Shown here one piece after another: positions 53,384 through 61,809 of a stretch of 64,000 nucleotides of DNA. Source of the stretch: Kitasatospora terrestris (GTDB lineage Bacteria; Actinomycetota; Actinomycetes; Streptomycetales; Streptomycetaceae); assembly GCF_039542905.1 (NCBI RefSeq), contig NZ_BAABIS010000001.1:6944001-7008000 (forward strand), given 5' to 3'. Each line of letters opens with the position of its first letter. The first letter of the stretch is position 1. The position numbers and the translations under genes are program-made. The notes under the pieces were generated by a model. That model had not been told where the DNA came from and did not search any database. It saw only the letters and a list, made by a program, of their open reading frames with translations.

Positions 53384-54261
53384 CCACCGCCCCCGCCACC
53401 CCCGTGAAGCCCCCGCGCACCGGGCGGAGGATCCACGCCCGCTCGGCCGCCGCGAGCGGAGCCAAGTACCTGTCGCTGGTCCTGGCCTCCGCCGTCGTGC
53501 TGGTCCCGCTGGTCGTGATCCTCCTCACCTCGCTCAAGACCCGCTCGGAGGCGCTCAACACCGGGCCGCTCGACCTGCCGGGCAACTGGCTCAACCTCGA
53601 GAACTTCCGGATCGCCTTCACCCAGGGCAAGATGCTGCCCGCCTTCCTCAACACCTCGTTCATCCTGCTGATCTCGGTGACCGGCACGGTCGTCATCGGC
53701 TCGATGACCGCCTACGCCATCGACCGGTTCGAGTTCCGGCTGAAGAAGCTCGTGATGGCGCTGTTCCTGCTCGCCAGCCTGGTGCCCAGCGTCACCACCC
53801 AGGTCGCGACCTTCCAGATCGTCAACGACCTGGGCGCGTTCAACACCCGCTGGGCGCCGATCCTGCTGTACCTCGGCACCGACATCATCTCGATCTACAT
53901 CTTCCTGCAGTTCATCCGCTCCATCCCGATCTCGCTGGACGAGGCGGCCCGGCTCGACGGCGCCAACACCTTCACCGTCTACTGGCGGATCATCCTGCCG
54001 ATGCTGAAGCCCGCCATCGCCACCGTGGTGATCGTCAAGGGTGTGACCGTCTACAACGACTTCTTCATCCCCTTCCTCTACATGCCGTCCAGCGACCTCG
54101 GCACCATCTCCACCTCGCTGTTCCGCTTCCAGGGGCCGTTCGGCGTGAACTGGGAGATCATCTCGGCCGGCACGATCCTGGTCATCCTGCCGACCCTGGT
54201 GGTCTTCCTCGCCCTGCAGCGTCTGATCTACGCCGGCTTCGCCGCCGGATCGAGCAAGTGA
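53380..54261 (+). CDS. Sugar ABC transporter permease (MalG type)
   Basis: The 293-residue protein has six membrane segments and an EAA loop (DEAARLDGANTFTVYWRIILPML). The GTG start at 53380 overlaps the preceding stop (GTGA), so the two permeases are made in equal amounts. It closes the transporter; the LacI-type gene begins 103 bases later on the same strand. Confidence 0.95.
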   Translation: MTTAPATPVKPPRTGRRIHARSAAASGAKYLSLVLASAVVLVPLVVILLTSLKTRSEALNTGPLDLPGNWLNLENFRIAFTQGKMLPAFLNTSFILLISVTGTVVIGSMTAYAIDRFEFRLKKLVMALFLLASLVPSVTTQVATFQIVNDLGAFNTRWAPILLYLGTDIISIYIFLQFIRSIPISLDEAARLDGANTFTVYWRIILPMLKPAIATVVIVKGVTVYNDFFIPFLYMPSSDLGTISTSLFRFQGPFGVNWEIISAGTILVILPTLVVFLALQRLIYAGFAAGSSK

Positions 54262-54364
54262 GCGGACCGCCGGAGGAGCCGGTCCGGCGGCCGCACCGCA
54301 CCTGCGCCGCGGTGCCGCCGCCGGACCGGCCGGCGGCGGCCGGCACCGCGAAGGAGGCGGGGTG

Positions 54365-55393
54365 ATGAACGGACGCGTCACCATCCGCGACGTCGCCGCT
54401 CTCGCCGGTGTCTCCGCCGGGGCCGTGTCGCTGGCCCTCAACGACCGGCCCGGGGTGTCCGGCCCCACCAGGGAACGCATCCGGGCCGCCGCCGCCGACC
54501 TGGGCTGGGTCCCGAGCCAGGCGGCCCGGAGCCTGGCCCGACTCGCCCCGGGCAGCGAGACGGTCGGACTCGTCATCACCCGGCCGGCCCGCCAACTCGG
54601 CCTGGAGCCCTTCTACATGGAGTTCATCTCCGGCATCGAGAGCGTGCTGGAGGAACGCTCGGCGACCCTGCTGCTGCGCCTGGTGCGCGACCGCGAGCAG
54701 GAGATCTCCGTGCACCGCACCTGGTGGCGCACTCGTCGGGTCAGCGGCTCCGTCCTGGTCGACCTCACCGAGGCCGATCCGCGGATCCCCGCGCTCCGCG
54801 CGCTCGGCATGCCCGCCGTCGCCGCCGGACACCCCGGACTGGTCGGCGATGAGCTGCCTGCGGTGTGGACCGACGACTCCGCCGCCGTCGAGGACGCCGT
54901 CCGCTACCTGGCGATGCTCGGCCACCGCCGGATCGCCCGGGTCGGCGGCGACCCGGACCTCGGTCACACCGCGATCCGCACCCGGGCCCTCGCCGCCGTC
55001 GCCGAGCAGCTCGGGCTGGAACCGCCGCGCAGTGTCCCGACCGACTTCTCCGGTCAGGCCGGCGCCCGGGCCACGCGGATGCTGCTGGCCTCCGCCGAGC
55101 GCCCGACCGCGATCATCTACGACAACGACATCATGGCCGTGGCCGGGATCTCGGTGGCCGCCGAGTTCGGCCTCCAGGTACCCGGCGACCTGTCGCTGAT
55201 CGCCTGGGACGACTCCCAGTTGTGCCGGCTCACCCACCCCGCGCTGTCCGCGATGAGCCACGACGTCCACGGGTACGGCGCCCAGGTCGCCCGCACCCTG
55301 TTCGACGTCGTCGAGCACCGCGGAGCGCCCACCGGGCCGGCCCCCACTCCCGTCCTGGTGCCGCGTGGCAGCAGTGCCCCGCCGACCCACTGA
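54365..55393 (+). CDS. LacI-family transcriptional regulator 1
   Basis: The 342-residue protein has a LacI helix-turn-helix at residues about 5-55 (IRDVAALAGVSAGAVSLALN, with DRPGVS) and a periplasmic-binding-like effector domain. The recognition helix is identical to that of regulator 3 at 59325, and the effector domain is similar to regulators 3 and 4. The ATG at 54365 is chosen over the GTG three bases before it because GGAGG then has normal spacing. It follows the ABC genes and is the likely repressor of that operon. Confidence 0.93.
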   Translation: MNGRVTIRDVAALAGVSAGAVSLALNDRPGVSGPTRERIRAAAADLGWVPSQAARSLARLAPGSETVGLVITRPARQLGLEPFYMEFISGIESVLEERSATLLLRLVRDREQEISVHRTWWRTRRVSGSVLVDLTEADPRIPALRALGMPAVAAGHPGLVGDELPAVWTDDSAAVEDAVRYLAMLGHRRIARVGGDPDLGHTAIRTRALAAVAEQLGLEPPRSVPTDFSGQAGARATRMLLASAERPTAIIYDNDIMAVAGISVAAEFGLQVPGDLSLIAWDDSQLCRLTHPALSAMSHDVHGYGAQVARTLFDVVEHRGAPTGPAPTPVLVPRGSSAPPTH

Positions 55394-55412
55394 TCCACCT
55401 TTCCAAGACTCC

Positions 55413-55461
55413 CGGCCCGTCCCCGACTTCTTTTGAGGGTAAGGAAGTTCGGGGCCGGGCC
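55413..55461 (+). terminator. Terminator or attenuator between the LacI gene and manA
   Basis: Left arm CGGCCC..CCCCGACTTC (55413-55430) pairs with GAAGTTCGGGG..GGGCC (55444-55461) with one bulge around a T-rich loop, starting 20 bases after the LacI stop. Confidence 0.6.
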
Positions 55462-55486
55462 GGGGCCCGTCCCTCCGGAGCGCCGC

Positions 55487-56680
55487 ATGACCGCCGACCT
55501 GCTCGCCACCACCGTCCGCCCCTACGCCTGGGGCTCGACCACCGCTCTGGCGGAACTGACGGGCCGTCGGCCCACCGGTGAACCCGAGGCCGAACTCTGG
55601 ATGGGTGCCCACCCCGGCGCGCCCTCCCGGATCGACCGCGGCCACGGCGGCGAGACGCTCGACAGCGTCATCGCCCGGGATCCGCAGCGCGAGGTCGGAC
55701 CGCGGGTGGCCGGGCGCTTCGGACCCCGGCTGCCCTTCCTGCTGAAGGTGCTGGCGGCCGAGCACGCGCTCTCCGTGCAGGTCCACCCGACGGCCGGGCA
55801 GGCCGCGGCGGGGTACGCCGCCGAGGACGCCGCAGGCATCCCGCTGGACGCCCCGCACCGGATCTACCGCGACCGCAGCCACAAGCCCGAACTGATCTGC
55901 GCACTGGGCGAGTTCGACGCCCTCTGCGGATTCCGCGACCCGCGGGAGACCGCCGGGCTCTGGGCGCGGCTGGCGCTGCCGGTACTGGATCCGTGGATCG
56001 AGGTGCTTCGCGAGGAGCCGGCCGAGCAGGCCCTGCGCTCAGTCCTGACCTCGGCACTCGCGGGGGAGCGTGCGCGGGGAGAACGGGCTGCCGCCGAACT
56101 GCCGCCCGTACTCGTCCGGCTGGCCTCGGGCGACGGCGCGGACGCGCCCACCTGGGCCGTCTACCGGGATGCCGCCCGCGACTACCCGGGCGACCCGGGG
56201 ATCCTCGCCGCGATGCTGCTCAACCACGTCCGACTGGTCGCCGGACAGGCTCTCTACCTCGACGCCGGCGTCCCGCACGCCTACCTGCGCGGTCTCGGGG
56301 TCGAGATCATGGCCAACTCGGACAACGTGCTGCGGTGCGGGCTCACGCCCAAGCACGTCGACACCGCGGCGCTCGCCGCGGTGGTCGACTTCCGGCCCAC
56401 CGTCCCGCAGTTCGCGCCGGCCGTCCCGATCGGCCCCGGTGAGCTCGAGTTCCGGACGCCCGCCGAGGAGTTCAGCCTCTCCCGGATCGAGCTAGGCCCG
56501 CCCGCGGAGATCGCCGACGACGGTCCGCAGATCCTGTTGTGCGTGCGCGGCATCGCGCGGATCGACGGTGGCCCGGCGCTCGGCCCCGGCGAATCCGCGT
56601 ACCTGCCGGCCTGCGCGGCCCCGCTCCGGCTGGCCGGAGACGCCACCGTGTTCCGCGCGAAAGTCCCCGAGGCCCGCTGA
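55487..56680 (+). CDS. manA: Mannose-6-phosphate isomerase, class I
   Basis: The 397-residue zinc enzyme interconverts mannose-6-phosphate and fructose-6-phosphate. The zinc ligands are visible in SVQVHPT (Gln, His), HKPELICAL (Glu) and DAGVPHAYLRG (His), and the catalytic Arg region near NVLRCGLTPKHVD. The ATG at 55487 has GGAG upstream and begins TADLLATTVRPYAWGS. Placed before a secreted GH5 enzyme, it links mannan breakdown to glycolysis. A second, housekeeping manA usually exists elsewhere in these genomes. Confidence 0.95.
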   Translation: MTADLLATTVRPYAWGSTTALAELTGRRPTGEPEAELWMGAHPGAPSRIDRGHGGETLDSVIARDPQREVGPRVAGRFGPRLPFLLKVLAAEHALSVQVHPTAGQAAAGYAAEDAAGIPLDAPHRIYRDRSHKPELICALGEFDALCGFRDPRETAGLWARLALPVLDPWIEVLREEPAEQALRSVLTSALAGERARGERAAAELPPVLVRLASGDGADAPTWAVYRDAARDYPGDPGILAAMLLNHVRLVAGQALYLDAGVPHAYLRGLGVEIMANSDNVLRCGLTPKHVDTAALAAVVDFRPTVPQFAPAVPIGPGELEFRTPAEEFSLSRIELGPPAEIADDGPQILLCVRGIARIDGGPALGPGESAYLPACAAPLRLAGDATVFRAKVPEAR

Positions 56681-56745
56681 ACCGCGCGCCGCCCCAGACT
56701 TCACGACCCCCAGGCACCACCCCACCCCTTGTCCGGAGGACGCAC

Positions 56746-58044
56746 GTGAACGACCGACCCCGCACCACCAGCCGCCGCACCCTGCTGGGCGCGGCCGCCC
56801 TCGGCCTCGCCTCCACCCCGCTGCTCGGCAGCACCGCGTTCGCCGCCGACCGGGACGCCGAGTCCGGGATCCCGGAAGGCCAGGCCCGCGGGAACGGCGG
56901 GAACCGCCCGTTCGTCACCGCCAGGGGCGGCGAACTGCGGATCGGCGGATCGAAGTTCCGCTTCGGCGGCACCAACTGCTACTACCTCCACCAGCAGTCC
57001 CACTACATGATCGACGCGGTTCTGGACGACGCCGCCGCGATGGGCCTGACGGTGGTCCGCGCCTGGGCCTTCGCCGACGGCGACGGCCGCTCCTACCGCG
57101 CCCTGCAGCCGAAGCCGTTCAGCTACGACGAGGCGGCCTTCGACAGCCTCGACTACACCGTCCACAAGGCCGGCCTGCTCGGCCTGCGCCTGGTCCTTCC
57201 ACTGGTCAACAACTGGCCCGACTACGGCGGCATGCAGCAGTACGTCTCCTGGTTCCTCGGTCTCCCCGACGACTCCTACGGCGACGGCACCAACCACGAC
57301 CGCTTCTACACCGACGCCAACTGCCGGAAGGCCTACCGGGCCTGGGCCAAGCACGTGATCCAGCGCCGCAACCGCTACACCGGCCTGCGGTACGACGCCG
57401 ACCCGACCGTCATGGCCTGGGAACTCGCCAACGAGCCGCGCTGCCGCAGCGACAAGTCCGGTGCGAACCTGCTCGGTTGGGCCCGCGAGATGAGCGCGTA
57501 CGTCAAGTCGCTGGCCCCCCGCCAGCTGCTCGCCGTCGGCGACGAGGGCTTCTACGGCCGGGCCGGCCACAGCGACTACCCGTACTCGGACTACGAGGGC
57601 AACGACTGGCTGAAGCTCACCGCGCTGCCGGCCGTCGACTACGGCACCGTGCACGTCTACCCGCAGAACTGGGGCGAGACCAGCGGCGGCAAGCCCGGAA
57701 CCGACGCCACCGACTGGGGCACCCGCTGGATCACGGACCACCTCGCGGACGGCCGCGCCCTCGGCAAGCCGGTGGTCGTCGAGGAGTTCGGCCTGCAGAT
57801 CGACGCCGGGCGCGACATCCCCGACACCGCCGCCCGCGACCGCGCCTACGCGGCGTGGACCGAGGCCGTCCGTACCGGCGGCGGCGCCGGCGACCAGTTC
57901 TGGCTGCTCACCTCCCGGGTCGACGACGGGTCCTTCTACCCCGACTACGACGGGCACAGCGTCATGTGGAACAACGACCCGGCCAACCCGACCCGCACCA
58001 CCGCCCAGCTGTTCGCCGCCCACGCCAAGGCGATGTCGGCCTGA
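56746..58044 (+). CDS. Secreted GH5-type glycoside hydrolase (mannanase-like), Tat-exported
   Basis: The 432-residue protein has a Tat signal peptide (SRRTLLGAAALG with Arg10-Arg11, then AFA cleavage) and a GH5 catalytic barrel. The acid/base is Glu230 (WELANEP) and the likely nucleophile Glu347 (VVVEEFG). The N-terminal FRFGGTNCYYLHQQSHYMID, in shorter pieces, and the family layout match GH5_7-like endo-mannanases. No binding module is attached. The GTG at 56746 has GGAGGA at 6 bases. It lies 65 bases after manA and is probably in one operon with it. Confidence 0.9.
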   Translation: MNDRPRTTSRRTLLGAAALGLASTPLLGSTAFAADRDAESGIPEGQARGNGGNRPFVTARGGELRIGGSKFRFGGTNCYYLHQQSHYMIDAVLDDAAAMGLTVVRAWAFADGDGRSYRALQPKPFSYDEAAFDSLDYTVHKAGLLGLRLVLPLVNNWPDYGGMQQYVSWFLGLPDDSYGDGTNHDRFYTDANCRKAYRAWAKHVIQRRNRYTGLRYDADPTVMAWELANEPRCRSDKSGANLLGWAREMSAYVKSLAPRQLLAVGDEGFYGRAGHSDYPYSDYEGNDWLKLTALPAVDYGTVHVYPQNWGETSGGKPGTDATDWGTRWITDHLADGRALGKPVVVEEFGLQIDAGRDIPDTAARDRAYAAWTEAVRTGGGAGDQFWLLTSRVDDGSFYPDYDGHSVMWNNDPANPTRTTAQLFAAHAKAMSA

Positions 58045-58070
58045 TCCGACACACCGTCGTCGATCGGCCT

Positions 58071-58103
58071 CCGCCGCCCGGTGACCGCCGTCCCGGGCGG
58101 CGG
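58071..58103 (+). terminator. Terminator after the GH5 gene
   Basis: An 11-bp perfect stem CCGCCGCCCGG / CCGGGCGGCGG with an 11-base loop, extended by GCCT/AGGC outside, lies 26 bases after the stop. Confidence 0.75.
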
Positions 58104-58131
58104 AAGGCGTCGTCGCACTATCCTTCCTGCC

Positions 58132-59163
58132 ATGACCAGCACCCCTTCCGGAAACCAGCGCGCCGGTGCCCGCCCGACCATGAAGGACGTGGCGGCAGCC
58201 GCCGGCGTCGGGCTGAAGACCGTCTCCCGGGTGGTCAACGGCGAGAGCGGGGTCACCCCCGAGATGGCCGCGCGGGTGCAGGCGGCGATCACGGAGCTCG
58301 GGTTCCGGCGCAACGACAGCGCGCGGCTGCTGCGGACCGGCCGGACGGCGAGTGTCGCGCTCCTGCTGGAGGACATCAGTGACCCGTTCTCCTCCGCGCT
58401 GTCACGGGCCGTCGAGCAGGTCGCGGCGGCCGAGGGATGCCTGCTCTTCACCGGCTCCAGTGGTGAGGACCCCGACCGTGAAAGGGAGTTGGCGCTCGCC
58501 TTCTGCGCCCGCCGGGTGGACGGGCTGATTGTCGTCCCGGCCGGGGACGACCACCGCTACCTGCTGCCCGAGGTCGAGTCGGGCACACCCGTGGTCTTCC
58601 TCGACCGGCCCGGCAGCGACATCGACGCGGACGCCGTGCTCAGCGACAACGCGGGCGGGGCACGCCAGGGCACCGCCCACCTGATCGCCCACGGACACCG
58701 CCGGATCGGCTTCATCGGCGACCAGCCGGGCATCCACACCGCTGCCGAGCGCGCCCGCGGCTACCGGGAGGCGATGGCCGAGGCCGGGCTGCCGGTCGAC
58801 GAACGCTGGATCGACTGCGGGACCACCGACCGGGCCCGGGTCGCCGCCGCTGTCCGTCGCCTCACCACCGGCCCCGAGGCCGTCACCGCCCTGTTCACCG
58901 CCAACAACCGGGTCACCCTCGCCGCGCTGCACCACCTTCCCGCCGCGGGCCGCCCCGCGGTGGTCGGCTTCGACGACCTGGAACTCGCGGACCTGCTCAC
59001 CCCCGCCCTCACCGTGGTGGCCCAGGACCCCACGGCGCTCGGCGCACTCGCCGCCCGGCGCCTGTTCGACCGCCTGGGCGGCGACGCCGCCGCCCCGGCC
59101 CGGCTGGAGATCCCCACCGTGCTGATCCCGCGCGGTTCCGGCGAGGTCCCGCCGGGGCGCTGA
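58132..59163 (+). CDS. LacI-family transcriptional regulator 2
   Basis: The 343-residue protein has the helix-turn-helix MKDVAAAAGVGLKTVSRVVN, with GESGVTP, and a standard effector domain (FLDRPGSDIDADAVLSDN). It differs from the other three LacI proteins of the locus in recognition helix and effector domain, so it likely senses another molecule or binds another site. The ATG at 58132 lies 7 bases after a TATCCT box (58119-58124) with no Shine-Dalgarno sequence, so the mRNA is probably leaderless. Confidence 0.92.
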   Translation: MTSTPSGNQRAGARPTMKDVAAAAGVGLKTVSRVVNGESGVTPEMAARVQAAITELGFRRNDSARLLRTGRTASVALLLEDISDPFSSALSRAVEQVAAAEGCLLFTGSSGEDPDRERELALAFCARRVDGLIVVPAGDDHRYLLPEVESGTPVVFLDRPGSDIDADAVLSDNAGGARQGTAHLIAHGHRRIGFIGDQPGIHTAAERARGYREAMAEAGLPVDERWIDCGTTDRARVAAAVRRLTTGPEAVTALFTANNRVTLAALHHLPAAGRPAVVGFDDLELADLLTPALTVVAQDPTALGALAARRLFDRLGGDAAAPARLEIPTVLIPRGSGEVPPGR

Positions 59164-59324
59164 CGCCCGTCTCGCGGCAGCCGCGGCGCCGTCCGGAGTC
59201 GCCCCGGGGCGCGGTCGGCGGATGCCGCGCGGCGGCGGGAGCGGGTGCCCGCACGGCCGCGGACACCTGACAGGATGGGGACCAGCAGGTGGCCGCGGTG
59301 GCCCGGACGGGAGTGAGGCGGAGG

Positions 59325-60350
59325 ATGCAGCGTCGGGTGACGATCCGGGACGTGGCCGCGCGGGCCGGCGTGTCCGCCGGGGCGGTCTCGCTCGCCCTCA
59401 ACGACCGGCCGGGCGTCTCCGAGGCGACCCGGCAGCGGATCGTCGACGCGGCGCGCGAACTCGGCTGGTCGCCGAACCTCGCGGCCCGTTCCCTCGCCCA
59501 GGGCGACCGGGTCCACACCATCGGCATGGCCCTCACCCGCGGTGCGGCCGCTGCCGGGCTCGACCAGGTCCAGATGGCACTGATCGGCGGCATCGAGCAG
59601 GTGCTGGCCGAGCGGCCCTGCTCGCTGCTGCTCCACACCGCCCCGGACCGGGACGCGGAGATCGCGCTCTACCGGCAGTGGTGGCAGTCGGGCCGGGTCA
59701 ACGGCTCGGTGCTGGTCGGGGTCGTCGCGGACGACCCCCGGCTCGACCCGCTCCACCGGCTCGGCATGCCGGTCGTGGCGGTCAGCCAGCCGGCGCTGTC
59801 CGGCCCGTTCCCCGCGGTCTGGACCGACGACGCCACCGCCGTCGCCGAGGCCGTCCGCTACCTCGCCCTGCTCGGCCACCGCCGGATCGCCCGCGTCGCC
59901 GGCCCCGAGACCCTCGGGCGCACGCTGCTGCGCTCCGAGGCCTTCACCGCCACGGTCGCGGCCCTCCCCGACGTCACCGCGCGCATCCTCCCCACCGACC
60001 TCTCGGCCCAGGCCGGTGCCCGGGCCACCCGGACCCTGCTCACCGCCGCGGACCGCCCCACCGCCATCGTCTACGACAACGACCTGACGGCGGTCGCGGG
60101 CATCGCGGTGGCCGAGGAGCTGGGGCTCTCCGTCCCCCGGGACGTCTCGCTGGTCGCCTGGGACGACTCGGACCTCTGCCGGATCACCCGCCCGCAGCTG
60201 TCCGCCCTCAGCCACGACCCCTTCGCCGTGGGTGAGGAGGTGGCCCGCTGTCTGTTGGAACTGATCGACACGGGCCGTGCCGATTCCCGTCCCGCGGGCA
60301 CGCCCGTGCTGGTGCCACGCGGCACCACGGGGCCGGCGCCGGGCCGGTAG
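59325..60350 (+). CDS. LacI-family transcriptional regulator 3
   Basis: The 341-residue protein has the same recognition helix as regulator 1 (VSAGAVSLALNDRPGVS) and a similar effector domain (AIVYDNDLTAVAGIAVAEELG, WDDSDLCRIT). The two probably bind the same operator class and may compete. The ATG at 59325 follows GAGGCGGAGG. It stands between regulators 2 and 4 with no enzyme gene directly attached. Confidence 0.93.
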   Translation: MQRRVTIRDVAARAGVSAGAVSLALNDRPGVSEATRQRIVDAARELGWSPNLAARSLAQGDRVHTIGMALTRGAAAAGLDQVQMALIGGIEQVLAERPCSLLLHTAPDRDAEIALYRQWWQSGRVNGSVLVGVVADDPRLDPLHRLGMPVVAVSQPALSGPFPAVWTDDATAVAEAVRYLALLGHRRIARVAGPETLGRTLLRSEAFTATVAALPDVTARILPTDLSAQAGARATRTLLTAADRPTAIVYDNDLTAVAGIAVAEELGLSVPRDVSLVAWDDSDLCRITRPQLSALSHDPFAVGEEVARCLLELIDTGRADSRPAGTPVLVPRGTTGPAPGR

Positions 60351-60410
60351 CCGGGGGCCGTCCGGCAGTCGGGGGACCGTCCGGATCGCCCGGCTGGGAC
60401 CGGCGGGCCG

Positions 60411-61466
60411 TCAGCCCGCGGCGGCCGGTGCCGCGGTGGATCCGCGGGGGGTGAGCTGCGGCGCCCGGTCCTGGTAGCCGTCGACCGGGCGCCCTTCGAC
60501 GAGTGCGAGCAGGGTCCGGGCGGCGTTGGCACCGTAGGCGTGGATGTCGCGGGTGAGGGCGGTCAGCGGGGGCCGGACGACCTGGACGAGCGGCGAGTCG
60601 TCCCAGGCGACCAGGGAGAGGTCGCGGGGGACGGAGAGACCGAGTTCCTGGGCGACCGAGAGTCCGGCGACGGCGGTGATGTCGTTGTCGTAGAGGATCG
60701 CGGTGGGACGGGTGGGGGAGAGGAGCAGCCGGCGGGTGGCGCGGGCGCCCTCCTCCCCGGTGTAGTCGGTGTGCGCGACCGGGAGGGATTCGAGGCCGAG
60801 GTCGGCGCAGGCGGCGTCGTAGGCGCGGTCACGGATGGCGGTGTGGACCAGGCCGGTGAGGCCGGCGATCCGTGCGATCCGGCGGTGGCCGAGGGCGGCC
60901 AGGTACTCCATCGTCTCGCGGACGGCGGCGGCGTCGTCCGACCAGACGGGGGTCAGCCGGCCCGAGCCGGAGGGGTGGCCGATGACCACGGTGGGCAGGC
61001 CCATCTCCTCCATGGCCGGGATCCGGGCGTCGTTCTCGCGCAGGTCGACGAGGATCGCGCCGTCGATGTGGCGTTCGCCCCACCACCGGCGGTAGGCCTC
61101 CAGGCCGCGCTCGTGGTCGGAGACGACCTGGAGCGCGAGGGAGTAGGAGGCGTCGGAGAGGACGTTCTCGATCCCGCCGATCAGTTCCATGAAGAACGGC
61201 TCGGTGCCGAGCATCCGGGCGGGTCGGCACAGGGCGAGGCCGACGGCGGCGGACTTGGCGCCGCTGAGGGCGCGGGCGGCGCTGTTGCGGACGAATCCGA
61301 GCTCCTCCGCGACGGCGGCGATCCTGGCGCGGGTCGCGTCCGAGACACCCGGTTGACCGTTCAAGGCGTTGGAGACGGAGACCTTGGACACGCCGACGAT
61401 CCTGGCGATGTCGGCGATGGTGGGCCGCTTCGCCGGCGGGCTCTGCTGCTGGGACACCTGCTCCAC
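60411..61466 (-). CDS. LacI-family transcriptional regulator 4, divergent from the GH5-CBM2 gene
   Basis: The 351-residue protein has the helix-turn-helix IADIARIVGVSKVSVSNALN with GQPGVS, and an effector domain close to regulators 1 and 3 (ILYDNDITAVAGLSVAQELG, WDDSPLVQVV). The start is uncertain: GTG at 61466 or 61493. It is divergent from the mannanase gene and is the likely repressor at the operator cluster between them. The changed recognition helix suggests a different operator from regulators 1 and 3. Confidence 0.92.
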   Translation of the reverse strand: MEQVSQQQSPPAKRPTIADIARIVGVSKVSVSNALNGQPGVSDATRARIAAVAEELGFVRNSAARALSGAKSAAVGLALCRPARMLGTEPFFMELIGGIENVLSDASYSLALQVVSDHERGLEAYRRWWGERHIDGAILVDLRENDARIPAMEEMGLPTVVIGHPSGSGRLTPVWSDDAAAVRETMEYLAALGHRRIARIAGLTGLVHTAIRDRAYDAACADLGLESLPVAHTDYTGEEGARATRRLLLSPTRPTAILYDNDITAVAGLSVAQELGLSVPRDLSLVAWDDSPLVQVVRPPLTALTRDIHAYGANAARTLLALVEGRPVDGYQDRAPQLTPRGSTAAPAAAG

Positions 61467-61585
61467 GGGACCTTTCGGGACGGTTCGTCGCACGGGTGGT
61501 GCGGGTCTGTTCTGCCCTCAAGCTACTACGCGCGCCCCGCGCACTGCAGCCCGGTACCCGCCGACCGGCCAGCTTGGAAACAAGC

Positions 61586-61649
61586 GGTTAACCACCCGTT
61601 GACAACGATGTCTAACCGCCCGTACGGTCTCCGTGCATTAATCGGTTAA
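61586..61649. promoter_or_regulatory. Promoter and operator cluster of the GH5-CBM2 gene
   Basis: In the 343-base gap 61467-61809 there is a good promoter TTGACA (61599-61604), 18 bases, TACGGT (61623-61628). It is overlapped or flanked by three palindromic elements: GGTTAACC (61586-61593), GACAACGATGTC (61601-61612, one base from the perfect site at 50728) and TTAATCGGTTAA (61638-61649). This suits repression by LacI-type proteins. The remaining gap holds a long untranslated leader and no other gene. Confidence 0.65.
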
Positions 61650-61809
61650 GCAGCCGATCTGGCGGGTGGCTGACAACCCCGCCCCATGCGTCAGGAGCAC
61701 CTCCCCGCAAGACCCGGTGCGGACGGTCACGCCCCAACACCCGTCGCCGTCCGCACCGCTTCTTCCACCCGCCCCTCCCACCCCCACTCACGGGACGAAA
61801 GGGATCAGC

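Noticed and set aside
61666..61809. Upstream ATG as start of the GH5-CBM2 protein
   Set aside because: The extension is Pro/Thr-rich, would bury the signal peptide, and the GTG at 61810 has a good ribosome binding site.
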